Shown: positions 8,626 through 18,322, counted from the first letter of the stretch. The stretch is DNA of 64,000 nt from JBBQLG01 sp964251665 (GCA_964251665.1 CAXUKO010000007.1:186001-250000); one strand, 5' to 3'. The notes: generated from the letters alone by a model not told the origin. Translations and numbers: made by a program.

Positions 8626-10254
8626 ATGAAAACCAACGCCATTTTTTTATCGCTCAGTGTGCTTATGCTACCGCTGCTGGTAGCCGGGCAAGCCTAGAAA
8701 GAAGCCGCCACGCCCATCATGGCGGGCAAAGACATTGCTACGGTGCAAACCGAATCCGGTAAAGTACGGGGCTATATTCACAATGGCACGTTCACCTTCA
8801 AGGGAATTCCCTACGCTAAGGCCGTACGCTTTGAAGCACCGACCAAACCCGATTCCTGGACGAATGTCCGCAGTTCGATGACGTACGGACCCGTTTGCCC
8901 GATGGATGCCACGACGGCAACAAACGACGAGATCGAGTTTCCGTTTCACCACGACTGGGGCTACACCAACGAAAATTGCCTTAGCCTGAACGTCTGGACC
9001 CCGCAACTGGCAGCGGCCCCCAAAGGCCGCCCTGTCATGGTTTGGTTGCACGGTGGTGGTTTTACGGCGGGTTCGTCGGTTGAGCTGCCTTCGTACGATG
9101 GCGAGAACCTGACAAAAAAGGGTGATGTCGTGGTCGTATCGATCAATCACCGGCTTAACATTCTGGGTTTCCTGGACCTGTCGGGTTACGGCGAGAAGTA
9201 CAAAAACTCACCAAACGCGGGTTTGCTGGATTTAGTAGCCTCGTTGCAGTGGGTGAAGCAGAACATTGCCGCGTTTGGTGGCGACCCCAATAACGTTACC
9301 ATCTTCGGTCAGTCGGGCGGGGGCGGTAAAGTAACGTCGCTGATGAACGCACCGTCGGCCAAAGGGTTATTCCACAAAGCCATCGTACAAAGCGGCAGCT
9401 ACCTGACCAGCTTTACCGAACCGGAGCTGGCGAAGAAGGTCAGTGCTGCGCTGCTGGAGGAGTTAAAACTGCAACCCAATCAGGTTGACTCCCTGCAGAA
9501 GATTTCCTATGAGCGGTTGAACGAAGCCGGAAAACGGGCGCTGCGTAAAGTCAGCGAAAGCCTGAAAAGCGAAAATAAACCTGCGTTTGGCTTAGGCTGG
9601 GGACCCATCCACGATGGCAATTTTCTGCCCTATCAACCGTCAGAAGTAGCGGCAATGGCAATCTCGAAAAGCATCCCCCTGCTGGTTGGTTCGACCAAAA
9701 CAGAATTTGGCCCCTTCAATCCCACCAATCGTGTAGCGGATATGGAAGCAGCCAAAGCCAGCCTGCAAAAACGGTTTGCCGATAAAACCGAGTCGTACAT
9801 AACGGCGATGAAAAAGGCCTACCCACAAACGACAAACCCTTCGGATTACATGGATGTAGACATCGGTTTCCGGGCTGGATCGATCCGGCAGGCCAGCCAG
9901 AAGGCCGTTGCTGGCGCGGCTCCCGTGTATGCGTACCTGTTTACGTGGAGTTCGCCGGTAAACGATGGCAAGTATAAGTCAATGCACTGCATGGAAATTC
10001 CGTTTGTGTTCGACAACATCAGCCGTTGCGAAGAAATGACGGGTGGCGGGAAAGAGGCCCAGGTGCTGGCCGATAAGATGAGCCGTGCCTGGATTGCCTT
10101 TGCCCACACCGGTAACCCAAACCACAAGGGTCTGCCTACCTGGCCGCAATACACCGCCGAAAACGGGGCTACTATGTTGTTCGATACCGTAAATCAGGTG
10201 AAGAACCACCACGATAAAGAGTTACTGGAAGTGGCTTCCGGCAAAGCGATGTAA
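8626..10254 (+). pseudogene. Type-B carboxylesterase interrupted by TAG after the signal peptide
   Basis: From the ATG at 8626 the frame encodes a clean signal peptide (MKTNAIFLSLSVLMLPLLVA, then GQA), reads a TAG at 8695-8697, and continues in frame (KEAATPIMAGK) into a complete esterase domain ending at 10254. The domain looks intact: ENCLSLNVW, HGGGF, nucleophile Ser in GQSGGG (Ser199 counted from the ATG at 8719), a Glu in TKTEFGPFN and a His in MHCMEIPFVFDN. One C-to-T change (CAG to TAG) explains the break. Internal initiation at 8719 would give a 511-residue cytoplasmic protein without a signal peptide, and no ribosome site is obvious there. It is either a recent pseudogene, a sequencing error or a read-through case. 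The first is my preferred reading. Confidence 0.8.
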
Positions 10255-10277
10255 GGGTAATTGCTCTTTAAACGCAC

Positions 10278-10352
10278 ATTTTGTCAGGCTGAAGAATGAA
10301 GCATCTCAGCTACTAAATCGCTAAGATGCTTCATTCTTCAGCCTGACAAAAT
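10278..10352. repeat. Palindromic repeat, family P1 copy A
   Basis: Perfect 29-bp arms (10278-10306 and 10324-10352) start and end with ATTTTGTCA/TGACAAAAT. A mismatched base and a further AGC/GCT pair precede a 9-base loop. The same outer sequence and a related centre occur at 31341-31415 and 35726-35816. It lies between the broken carboxylesterase and the isomerase, and no T-run follows, so it is more likely a dispersed REP/MITE-like element than a dedicated terminator, though a transcript would fold strongly here. Confidence 0.85.
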
Positions 10353-10408
10353 CAACATAATAAAATCATAATTTTTAAAGTACCAAAATCAACTAACCAG
10401 CTACTCAA

Positions 10409-11374
10409 ATGACGTCTAGAAGACATTTTCTCCGCGATGCCAGCGCATTAACCCTTGGCGGTCTGGTGCTACCCCGGCTTACGCAGGCCCACGATCTATT
10501 TGGCGGGGCGGCTTCGTACCCGATTGGTATTCAGTTGTTCACCCTGTTCAAGTCGATGAACGACGACCCCAAAGGCACGTTGGAAAAGGTAGCCGCTGTC
10601 GGCTACAAGGAGATCGAATCCGCGTTCAACACCCGGGGTGGTTACTATGGCTATTCGGCCAAAGAGTTTAAGAAGGTCGTGAATGATCTGGGCATGACCT
10701 GGCGGGCGCACCATGCCGGGGGAGCACCGTTCCGGCCACGGCCTGCGCCCGCCCCGGCTGCGGGCGGAGGGGCCCCAGCGGCTGGCGCTAACCAGCGTCC
10801 GGCCATGGACTTCTCTAAAATGCCCCCCATGCTGAACCTGCGCGATAACTATCAGGAACTGGTCGACCAGGCCGCTGAAGGTGGACTTTCGTATCTGGTC
10901 TGCGCCAGTACACCCGTTTCAACGCTCGACGAAATCCAGAAGTCCATCGAGGTATTCCAGAAAACGGGCGAAGCCGCCAAAAAAGCAGGAATCGGCTTTG
11001 CCTACCATAACCACGCCACCGAATTTGATGCGGTCGAAGGTGGCAAAACACCATATGAACTGATCCTGTCGCAGACCGACAAAGAACTCGTAAAGATGGA
11101 GCTGGACCTGGCCTGGGCCACCAAAGCAGGCAAAGACCCCGTTGCGCTGTTCAACGAGCAGCCGGGCCGTTTCCCGCTCTGGCATGTCAAGGATATCAAG
11201 GACGACCGGAAAACGATTACGGAAGTCGGGAATGGCATCGTTGATTTCAAGCGGGCATTCGCGGCTGCGAAAACGGCGGGCATGAAGTACTTCTTCGTTG
11301 AGCAGGACATGGCGCCCGATCCGATTGCTAACATCACGACGAGTTACACCAACCTGAAAAAGGTTCTGGCGTAG
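10409..11374 (+). CDS. Tat-exported sugar phosphate isomerase/epimerase family protein (TIM barrel)
   Basis: The 321-residue product opens with a twin-arginine signal (SRRHFLRDASALTLGG, 3-18), followed by an AP-endonuclease-2-type TIM barrel. Recognisable pieces are YPIGIQLFTLF (about 35), VGYKEIES (about 64), FAYHNHATEFD (about 197), MELDLAWATKAGKDP (about 231) and WHVKDIKDD (about 253), where family members place their metal ligands (Glu, Asp, His). A Pro/Ala/Gly-rich insertion (about 104-132) replaces a barrel loop. Substrates of exported members are mostly undefined; oxidised or keto sugars are plausible. A diverged paralogue lies at 58464-59336 without the insertion. It follows the esterase operon in the same direction but has its own upstream gap of 154 bp. 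Confidence 0.88.
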   Translation: MTSRRHFLRDASALTLGGLVLPRLTQAHDLFGGAASYPIGIQLFTLFKSMNDDPKGTLEKVAAVGYKEIESAFNTRGGYYGYSAKEFKKVVNDLGMTWRAHHAGGAPFRPRPAPAPAAGGGAPAAGANQRPAMDFSKMPPMLNLRDNYQELVDQAAEGGLSYLVCASTPVSTLDEIQKSIEVFQKTGEAAKKAGIGFAYHNHATEFDAVEGGKTPYELILSQTDKELVKMELDLAWATKAGKDPVALFNEQPGRFPLWHVKDIKDDRKTITEVGNGIVDFKRAFAAAKTAGMKYFFVEQDMAPDPIANITTSYTNLKKVLA

Positions 11375-11405
11375 CACGAACTTCATTTAACGTGTATTGC
11401 CTGCC

Positions 11406-11440
11406 AACCCAACAGCCGCTTCCGTAGTGGCTGTTGGGTT
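11406..11440 (+). terminator. Rho-independent terminator after the isomerase
   Basis: A perfect 12-bp stem, AACCCAACAGCC (11406-11417) with GGCTGTTGGGTT (11429-11440), is followed by ATTTTAT. It lies 32 bp past the stop of the isomerase gene. Confidence 0.8.
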
Positions 11441-11585
11441 ATTTTATGCACCCTCATTCGGCAGGCTGAAAGGCGGACTCAGCCCGATGCTCCTTTGCAA
11501 ACCGGGAGAATCAGGCTTTAGTTGGCTTTAAGGCGTAGTTGCCTCTCTGCCGGTCATCATCGGCCAATTCCAGGAATCAACCCTT

Positions 11586-13904
11586 ATGCGCACGCTGCTA
11601 CCACTTCTTTGCCTCACCCTGACTGGTTTTGCCCAGGCCCCAACGCCCCGTAAGCAACTTGTGGCCTATGTAAATCCCCTGATCGGCTCGGCCCCCAGTC
11701 AGACACCGACGGCCAAACGCCATGCCGAAGCGGGCAGCGAACTACGGGGTCAGATAGCCCCCGCCATTGGTCGGCCCCACGCCATGACTACGTGGACACC
11801 GCAGACGCAGGCGACCGAAGTGAAGTGCATTGCCCCCTATTATTACAACGATCAGAAAATCAACGGCTTTCGGGGCACCCACTGGCTCAATGGCAGTTGC
11901 GTGCAGGATTACGGGAGCCTGACCATCATGCCAATTGCCGGTAAACTGGCCCTGCGCCCGGCTGAGCGCGGCTCTCACTTTACGCATACCACGGAAACGG
12001 TCACGCCCGCCTACTACCGCGTCCGGTTGACCGACTACGCCATCGACGCCGAACTGGCGGCTCACACCCGGGCGGGCCTGCTTCAGTTTACCTATCAGCA
12101 AGGCGGGGAAAGTGCCCTGCTCATCGAACCCAACAGCGACGAAGGGGAAGGCTACGTGGCGATTCACCCCGAGCGCCGTGAGATTGTCGGCTATAACCCC
12201 GTTCACCGCATTTACCAGGGCGCGGGGCAGTCAGCAGGATTCAGCGGGTACTTTGTGGTACAGTTCGACCGCCCGCTGAGTCAGTTCGGCACCTGGACCA
12301 ATGATGCGCCCAAAGACGGCTCAACACAAGCCCGGGGCAGCGGCAAAAAAGAATCCGTTGGGGCGTATGTGCGCTGGACACTCAGGCCGGGCGACGTGGT
12401 GCGGGTTCGGGTCGGGACATCGTTTGTCAGTGAAGCAGGTGCCCGCCGGAACCTGAAGGCCGAAATTCCCGACTGGAATCTGGCCCATGTACGGCAGCAA
12501 ACCGAAGCGGCCTGGAACCGGGAACTGGGCACCATGCAGGCCACCGGCACAGAGGCCGACAAAACCCTGTTTTACACGGCCCTCTACCACACCAACCTGA
12601 CGCCCCGCATCTATTCCGACATCGACGGTGCTTACCCCGGTTTTGCCGATGACACGACTACGCACTACGCCCGGGGTTTCGACTATTACTGCGATTTTAG
12701 CCTTTGGGATACCTTTCGGGCGGGTCAGCCGCTACAAACGCTGCTGAACCCGAAGCGGGCCGGTGACCAGATGGAGTCGCTGGTAAAAAAAGCGGAGCAG
12801 GGCGGCTGGATGCCCATCTTTCCGTGCTGGAACAGCTACACAGCCGCCATGATCGGCGACCACGCCCAGTCGGCCATCGCCGATGCGTACGGAAAAGGCA
12901 TCCGAAATTTCGACGTAAAAACGGCCTATCAGTATTTGCGCAAGAATGCTTTCGACGCGAATGCCAACGCGCAGAGCTACGCCAACGGGCAGGGTCGGCG
13001 GGCACTGGCTTCGTACCTGACGTATCATTACATTCCCCTGGAAGATTCGGTCTGGCAGGCGTTTCACAAGCGCGAACAGGTTTCCCGAACGCTGGAGTAT
13101 GCCTACGACGACTTCTGCCTGAGTCAGTTGGCCGGGCAGTTGGGGCATCATCAGGACGCTGTGGCCCTCCGGCAACGGGTCCTGAACTACCGGAACGTGA
13201 TCGACCCCGGTACTGGCTACGCCCGGGGCCGTTACGCCGATAAGCGGTGGATCGAGCCGTTCAACCCATTTGCCGGGCGGGCCTCATTTATTACCGAAGG
13301 GTCACCGGCACAGTACACGTTTTTTGTCCCGCAGGATGTAGCCGGACTGATTAAACAGGTAGGTGGCCGCGCCCGGTTCATTGCCAAACTGGATACGCTT
13401 TTTGCGGGTGGTCACTACTGGCATGGCAACGAGCCCAACAATCAGATTGCCTATCTGTACGCTTATGCCGGGGTTCCTTACAAAACGCAGGCCCACATCC
13501 GGCAGATCATACGCGATGAATATGACACCTCGCCGGGTGGTTTAAGCGGCAACGAAGATGGTGGGCAGATGTCGGCCTGGCTCGTTTTCAGCATGGCGGG
13601 TTTGTATCCGGTATGCCCCGGTACGCCATATTACGTGCTGGGCAGTCCAACGCTGGAGCGCGTCACCATTAACGCCCCGGCGGGGAAACCCTTCACCATC
13701 GAGAGCGTACAGAATTCTCCTCAGAACGTTTACATTCAGTCGGTAACGCTTAATGGACGGCCCTTTACGCGTACGTACCTTTCGCATGACGAAATCCTGC
13801 GGGGCGGCACTCTACAACTGCGCATGGGACCCGCTGCCAATCCGACCTGGGGCAGCCGACCCGCCGACGCTCCTCCCTCCTTATCTACTTCGGAGCAACC
13901 CTGA
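11586..13904 (+). CDS. GH92 family alpha-mannosidase
   Basis: The 772-residue product is a glycoside hydrolase family 92 enzyme, a family of Ca2+-dependent inverting exo-alpha-mannosidases. It has a signal peptide (1-18, ending GFAQA) and then the N-terminal beta-sandwich opening YVNPLIGS (about 30). The (alpha/alpha)6 domain carries the family motifs WHGNEPNNQIAYLY (from Trp612, with Glu616) and GNEDGGQMSAW (from Gly655). In the first motif many relatives read HEP or EPxxH at the position where this has NNQ, so the linkage preference may differ from well-studied enzymes. A single gene here, with its own flanking gaps, suggests trimming of mannosides from yeast or plant glycans in the periplasm. 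No lipobox is present. Confidence 0.93.
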   Translation: MRTLLPLLCLTLTGFAQAPTPRKQLVAYVNPLIGSAPSQTPTAKRHAEAGSELRGQIAPAIGRPHAMTTWTPQTQATEVKCIAPYYYNDQKINGFRGTHWLNGSCVQDYGSLTIMPIAGKLALRPAERGSHFTHTTETVTPAYYRVRLTDYAIDAELAAHTRAGLLQFTYQQGGESALLIEPNSDEGEGYVAIHPERREIVGYNPVHRIYQGAGQSAGFSGYFVVQFDRPLSQFGTWTNDAPKDGSTQARGSGKKESVGAYVRWTLRPGDVVRVRVGTSFVSEAGARRNLKAEIPDWNLAHVRQQTEAAWNRELGTMQATGTEADKTLFYTALYHTNLTPRIYSDIDGAYPGFADDTTTHYARGFDYYCDFSLWDTFRAGQPLQTLLNPKRAGDQMESLVKKAEQGGWMPIFPCWNSYTAAMIGDHAQSAIADAYGKGIRNFDVKTAYQYLRKNAFDANANAQSYANGQGRRALASYLTYHYIPLEDSVWQAFHKREQVSRTLEYAYDDFCLSQLAGQLGHHQDAVALRQRVLNYRNVIDPGTGYARGRYADKRWIEPFNPFAGRASFITEGSPAQYTFFVPQDVAGLIKQVGGRARFIAKLDTLFAGGHYWHGNEPNNQIAYLYAYAGVPYKTQAHIRQIIRDEYDTSPGGLSGNEDGGQMSAWLVFSMAGLYPVCPGTPYYVLGSPTLERVTINAPAGKPFTIESVQNSPQNVYIQSVTLNGRPFTRTYLSHDEILRGGTLQLRMGPAANPTWGSRPADAPPSLSTSEQP

Positions 13905-14183
13905 CCCCTACCGCTCCGGCGCTACGCCCATTATTGCCGGAATACCAGTCGCCGAACGTATCGTTCAGTGGTTTCCCCTGCCCTTCCCGCCCCCTTTTCC
14001 GGCGGTACCAACTGCCTGCTGACGACTTGCCGGAACCACCGGATAAGACACTCATTTCGTGGCTAAAATTAAGTATACAAGATAAGTAGATTATAAAACC
14101 CCTTTTCTTCCTGCCGTACAAACGCCCCCGTTCAGGGACCCGCGTTTGTATTGTCTGTTTTTCCAAACTAAACCTTTACCTGT

Positions 14184-16157
14184 ATGCATCAACGTTTACG
14201 CTCAGCGATCCACATCTGGCTATGGCTCGCGGCCGTTCTTCCGGGGTATACTGCTCTGGCAAACGGTGCTTCTACTTTACCTGCGCCCGTTATTACGGTT
14301 TCGCACTCCTCCCTGACGGTTGTCAACTACAGCGAGTATGAGGGGCAATTTCCGGCCTCGTACACCGTATCGGCCAGCGGCTTAACCAGTGATCTGGTTG
14401 TAACAGCCCCGCCTTATTTTCTGCTTAACGCCAATGGCATAACGGGGCCGAACATCACGATACCCGCTGCCAATGGCGTAGTGACACCCACCAAAATCAA
14501 CGTAATCCTGCTCAGTTCGTCACCGGGTACGGTCAGCGGAGTGGTCACGAACGTCAGTGGTACGGCTACGGCCAGCATTCCGGTTAGCGGCACGGCGGTG
14601 GGTCAATCGGTGGCGGTTAGCCCCACCGCCCTGAGTGGCTTTACCACAACCGTCGGTACGCCCTCGGCCAGCCAGTCGTACACCGTCACGAGTCGGGGGG
14701 GCTTACAGGTGCTGGTGTCCGCCCCCACCGGATTCGAAATCAGGACGGGCAGCAACCCATTTGGTCCATCACTGACCATTCCGCCCGCTTTATCTTTCGT
14801 AAACACGACGGTCGAGGTGCGGCTGAACAACACAGTGACCGGCCCTGTTTCGGGCTCGATTTCCCATGATACTTACTATCACTCGTCGCATGGCGTTTAT
14901 CGCGTAGCTGTGAGCGGGGTGACGGCACCCAATCCATCGCCCCCGGTCCTGAGTGTATTGCACCTCGACGCTGATTACGGCAACCGCACCGACCATATTA
15001 TCCGGCCCTACCTCCAGCTGAGTAACGAAGGCAACGTGCCCGTTTCGTACAGTCAGATCACGCTCCGGTACTGGTTTACCGCCGAAGGCAGTTCGCCCCC
15101 GGTCGACTTTCAGATCTACTACGCCCAGATCGGTAAGGAAAAGGTCAGGATGAAGTACGTGCCGCTGGCTCAGCCCCGGGCAGGCGCACTGGGATACGTA
15201 GCGTACAGTTTTGATGCATCGGCGGGTATGTTGGGGCCTAACAGCCGGTCGGGCACCATCGAGAATGGTATCCTCAAACAGAACCGCTCCAATTTCAACG
15301 AATCCGACGACTACTCCTACGCCCCACCGACCACGTTCACGAAAAACCCACACATCACGGCGTACGTCAACGGGGTGTTGGTGTGGGGTCAGGAGCCTGC
15401 CGTCGTTCCCGTGGAGCAGCGCGTCAGGGTATTTTCGGCGGCCAAAAACAGTACTATCACCAGCAGCATCAGCACGGCCGTCGACATCCGAAACGAAGGC
15501 AATGTGGCGATTCCATTCCAGGCGCTGAAGGCCCGTTACTGGTTCACCTCCGAGAGCAGCCAGCCGCTGAACATCTTTGTGGACTGGGCGCAGCCCGGCG
15601 CGGGCAACATTCAGCGCAGCGTTGTGCGACTGGCCACGCCGGTGCAGGGCGCTGACAGTTACGCCGAACTGGGTTTTTCGCCTGCGCTGACCACTTTAGC
15701 CCCCCTGAGCAGCACCGGCGACATCCTGTTCCGGCTCGTCAAGCCCGACTTCTCCCTGCTGAATCAGGCCAACGACTATTCCAGCGGGCCGGTGAACGTG
15801 GTCGAGAATCCGCACATAACGGTATACCTATACGGTCAACTGATTTATGGCACCGAGCCGTCAGGCGTAATGGCGCGGATTGGTGCCGCCGAAGCCGACA
15901 TTCCCCTACAGGCGGTACTGCTGGGTAATCCGCTGACGGGCAACCAGGCCGAGGTAGAAATCCGCGGAGCGCAGGGTCAGCCCCTCCGGCTTCAGCTCTT
16001 CGATGGACAGGGCCGTGGGGTGATCGAGCAGCAGATTCACCAGGCTGGTAGTGTAGAACGGCAGCGGCTGGAGTTGACTCAGCAACCGGCGGGCCTCTAC
16101 ATGCTTCGGGTAAGTACGCCTACCCAGTGGCAGGTACTGAAAGTGCTTAAACCGTAA
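14184..16157 (+). CDS. Secreted protein with two CBM3-like modules and T9SS C-terminal domain
   Basis: The 657-residue product has a signal peptide (1-26), two N-terminal beta-sandwich repeats rich in Thr/Ser/Val (about 35-140 and 143-250), and two copies of a carbohydrate-binding module 3-like domain (about 255-405 and 410-562). Each CBM3-like copy shows the typical sequence of RYWFT, a central strand, DDYS and a closing VYxxGxLVWGxEP-type strand (AYVNGVLVWGQEP; VYLYGQLIYGTEP). A type IX secretion sorting domain ends the protein (about 575-657, PAGLYMLRVST...KVLKP). CBM3 binds cellulose or chitin in known proteins. No catalytic domain is visible, so it may be a surface binding or scaffold protein. 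It is transcribed alone, 279 bp after the GH92 gene. Confidence 0.85.
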   Translation: MHQRLRSAIHIWLWLAAVLPGYTALANGASTLPAPVITVSHSSLTVVNYSEYEGQFPASYTVSASGLTSDLVVTAPPYFLLNANGITGPNITIPAANGVVTPTKINVILLSSSPGTVSGVVTNVSGTATASIPVSGTAVGQSVAVSPTALSGFTTTVGTPSASQSYTVTSRGGLQVLVSAPTGFEIRTGSNPFGPSLTIPPALSFVNTTVEVRLNNTVTGPVSGSISHDTYYHSSHGVYRVAVSGVTAPNPSPPVLSVLHLDADYGNRTDHIIRPYLQLSNEGNVPVSYSQITLRYWFTAEGSSPPVDFQIYYAQIGKEKVRMKYVPLAQPRAGALGYVAYSFDASAGMLGPNSRSGTIENGILKQNRSNFNESDDYSYAPPTTFTKNPHITAYVNGVLVWGQEPAVVPVEQRVRVFSAAKNSTITSSISTAVDIRNEGNVAIPFQALKARYWFTSESSQPLNIFVDWAQPGAGNIQRSVVRLATPVQGADSYAELGFSPALTTLAPLSSTGDILFRLVKPDFSLLNQANDYSSGPVNVVENPHITVYLYGQLIYGTEPSGVMARIGAAEADIPLQAVLLGNPLTGNQAEVEIRGAQGQPLRLQLFDGQGRGVIEQQIHQAGSVERQRLELTQQPAGLYMLRVSTPTQWQVLKVLKP

Positions 16158-16174
16158 CCAGTCGGCTTATCAGG

Positions 16175-16211
16175 CGGGCCGTCCGGGAAACAGTTTTCGT
16201 CGGGCGGCCCG
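16175..16211. terminator. Hairpin between convergent genes
   Basis: An 11-bp GC-rich stem with one G-T pair (16175-16185 with 16201-16211) sits in the 67-bp gap between the CBM3 protein and the convergent histidine kinase. It is followed by TTTAA on the plus strand. It probably serves as a bidirectional terminator. Confidence 0.55.
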
Positions 16212-16224
16212 TTTAACCGGCTCC

Positions 16225-17841
16225 TTATCCTTCTCCCTCCGCAGCCGGGGCGGCTGTCGGGAAATAAATAGTAAAGACAGCGCCCTGGTCAGGCTGGCCC
16301 TGCGCCATGATGTAGCCCCCGTGATTCTCCGCCACTTTTCTGGCAATGGCTAACCCAATCCCCGTGCCCGGATACTGCCCCTTACCATGCAGACGTTGAA
16401 AAGCCCCGAAGATCTGCTCGGCCTGACCGGGTTCAAAGCCAATCCCGTTATCGCTGACCCGGATTGCACAAAATGACTCCTGCCCGGCCGACGGCTGAAA
16501 ACCAGGTGGCAAACCGGCGCGGGCAACCGGCGCGCTGCTGATCTGGATATGCGGGGGGCAATCCGGCCGGGCGAATTTAAGCGCATTGGTCAGCAGGTTT
16601 TGAAACAGCTGCGCCAGTTGCGTGGCATCGCCGGTCAGCGTACCCAGCGAGCCCACCTCTACCACGGCTCCCTTCTCGGCTACGACCAGTTCCAGCGCGG
16701 TCAGCACCCCATCCACCACCTGATTCAGTTCCTGCAGCCGAACCGTTTCGGGCTGTCGGCTCAGCCGGGAGTAGTCGAGCAGGTCGCGGATCAGAGCCGA
16801 CATACGCACGGATGCGGCCTGCATCCGCCGAACCAGGTCCACGGCCTGCTCGTTCAGATCCGGGGCAAACTGCCGGAGGAGAATATCACTGAACTGATTG
16901 ATTTTCCGGAGCGGCTCCTGCAGGTCGTGGCTGGCCACGTAGGAGAACTCCATCAGGCTTTCGTTGGAGCGCTGCAGCTCCTGATTCAGGCGCTGCAGTT
17001 CGTGCGCCTGATACTGCTGAGCCGATTCAGCCTCTTTACGCTCGCTCACATCGTCGATGATGACCAGAAAACCATCCTGCCACCGGGTGCCCGATACATC
17101 CAGCCACCTGTCCAGATGCGGATAGTAGCGCTCACGCCGAAATGGTACGCCTGTTTCGACAAGCCGGACGTAAAAACCGAATAAATCCCGATAGGCCTCA
17201 TCCACAAACCGTTCGCGGAAGCTGTACCGGTGAATTTCCTCCGTCGGCTGGCCAAAGATGTGCGCATAGGCGGCATTACTGAACACCGAACGGAAGTCGA
17301 CTATTTCGCCCCGGCTACCAGCCTGAGCCGCTTCGTCGGTACCGGCACGACGGACGGCTTCATACACAATAATACCGCTGGGCGATGTTTGCAGCAGCCC
17401 CTGTAGAAAATCAGCCTGCTGCTGCTGATCGAGCTGCGTATGTTTAATGGCCGTTACCTCCGTAAACATCATCACCAGCTGGCCATCGAACCGACTCACC
17501 TGCATATCGAACCAGCCGTTGACGCCATCCCAGTTGTAGGCCAGTTCAGGATTGTGATACGTCTGTCCCGTTTGCATAACGGTCGTCAGGGCGTCGAACA
17601 GACCAATTACCCGGGCCGTGGGAAACAGCTGCAGGTAAAAAACCGTCCCGTCGGTCAGGTCGGCCTTAGCCTGACCAAAAAGGTCAATAGCCACCGGGTT
17701 GGCGTAGGTCAGTCTGAAATCCCCGATCTGATGAAGCTCCTTAAAAACCGGTTCAAGTACGGCCACACCCGTCCGCGTAGTATCCAGCAAGTGCGTCAGG
17801 AATGTAGTCTGGTTAAGCAACGTAGTGGGCAAAACAGTCAT
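16225..17841 (-). CDS. PAS-domain sensor histidine kinase
   Basis: The 538-residue product has two PAS-like domains (about 15-130 and 145-275), a short coiled coil (about 275-298), a HisKA dimerisation domain with His305 in ASHDLQEPLRKI, and a C-terminal ATPase domain. The latter shows an N box (LLTNALKFARP, about 410), DNGIGF (about 465) and GTGIGLAIARK (about 492). No membrane segment or signal peptide is visible, so it should be cytosolic. The architecture is that of phytochrome/PAS-type kinases from Bacteroidota. No response regulator is encoded in the flanking genes, so it is an orphan kinase whose partner must be elsewhere. Its signal cannot be inferred, and no haem- or flavin-binding motif was evident. 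Confidence 0.92.
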   Translation of the reverse strand: MTVLPTTLLNQTTFLTHLLDTTRTGVAVLEPVFKELHQIGDFRLTYANPVAIDLFGQAKADLTDGTVFYLQLFPTARVIGLFDALTTVMQTGQTYHNPELAYNWDGVNGWFDMQVSRFDGQLVMMFTEVTAIKHTQLDQQQQADFLQGLLQTSPSGIIVYEAVRRAGTDEAAQAGSRGEIVDFRSVFSNAAYAHIFGQPTEEIHRYSFRERFVDEAYRDLFGFYVRLVETGVPFRRERYYPHLDRWLDVSGTRWQDGFLVIIDDVSERKEAESAQQYQAHELQRLNQELQRSNESLMEFSYVASHDLQEPLRKINQFSDILLRQFAPDLNEQAVDLVRRMQAASVRMSALIRDLLDYSRLSRQPETVRLQELNQVVDGVLTALELVVAEKGAVVEVGSLGTLTGDATQLAQLFQNLLTNALKFARPDCPPHIQISSAPVARAGLPPGFQPSAGQESFCAIRVSDNGIGFEPGQAEQIFGAFQRLHGKGQYPGTGIGLAIARKVAENHGGYIMAQGQPDQGAVFTIYFPTAAPAAEGEG

Positions 17842-18060
17842 ATAGCATCGGGTAGTTCATCCGTAAATTACTCAGTTCGGGCCATTGCTGAAAGCTCCGC
17901 TATGGTAAACCCTTATCGAACGGATCGCGGATAAACCATTGTACCGGCAGCGGGCGGCTCCTGCTGTTTAACAAAAAAGTGGCGAAAATGGCTTGCCTAA
18001 CGGCTTTTTTGCCCTGAATCTATTGGCCGTGTTGCTCGGCACTCGGGCGTGACTACATTA

Positions 18061-18091
18061 AAACGGCCCCGGCAGGGTGCCGGGGCCGTTT
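18061..18091 (-). terminator. Strong Rho-independent terminator
   Basis: A perfect 14-bp stem (AAACGGCCCCGGCA, 18061-18074, with its complement 18078-18091) has a 3-base loop. On the minus strand it is followed by TTTTAATG, and it lies 27 bp past the stop of the small gene at 18119-18322. On the plus strand it is followed by TTCG only. Confidence 0.8.
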
Positions 18092-18118
18092 CGTTCAGTT
18101 CTGCAAGTACGCGCTTCC

Positions 18119-18322
18119 TCATAAACTACGTACCTGATACAGATCGAGTTGCAGGCGCGTGACCTGGTTCCGGCAGTAATTCAGCAGGTCTGTGGGGGCG
18201 TGGGTATCCTGCAAATGATCGAGCAGACGAAGCCATTCGTCCAGATGCTGTTCGGTCAGCGTTACCGGCGTTATTTTATCGAAATCCAGTTGGTCAATTT
18301 CCCCATTAAGTTGATTAGCCAT
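18119..18322 (-). CDS. Small hypothetical protein, 67 residues
   Basis: An ATG-initiated frame encodes an acidic, leucine-rich protein with no signal peptide, membrane segment or cysteine cluster (one Cys). A helical middle part (TEQHLDEWLRLLDHLQDTH) and a basic tail are visible. Support for a real gene is indirect: it fills an otherwise empty interval and is followed at the right distance by a strong terminator. I do not recognise the family. Confidence 0.5.
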   Translation of the reverse strand: MANQLNGEIDQLDFDKITPVTLTEQHLDEWLRLLDHLQDTHAPTDLLNYCRNQVTRLQLDLYQVRSL

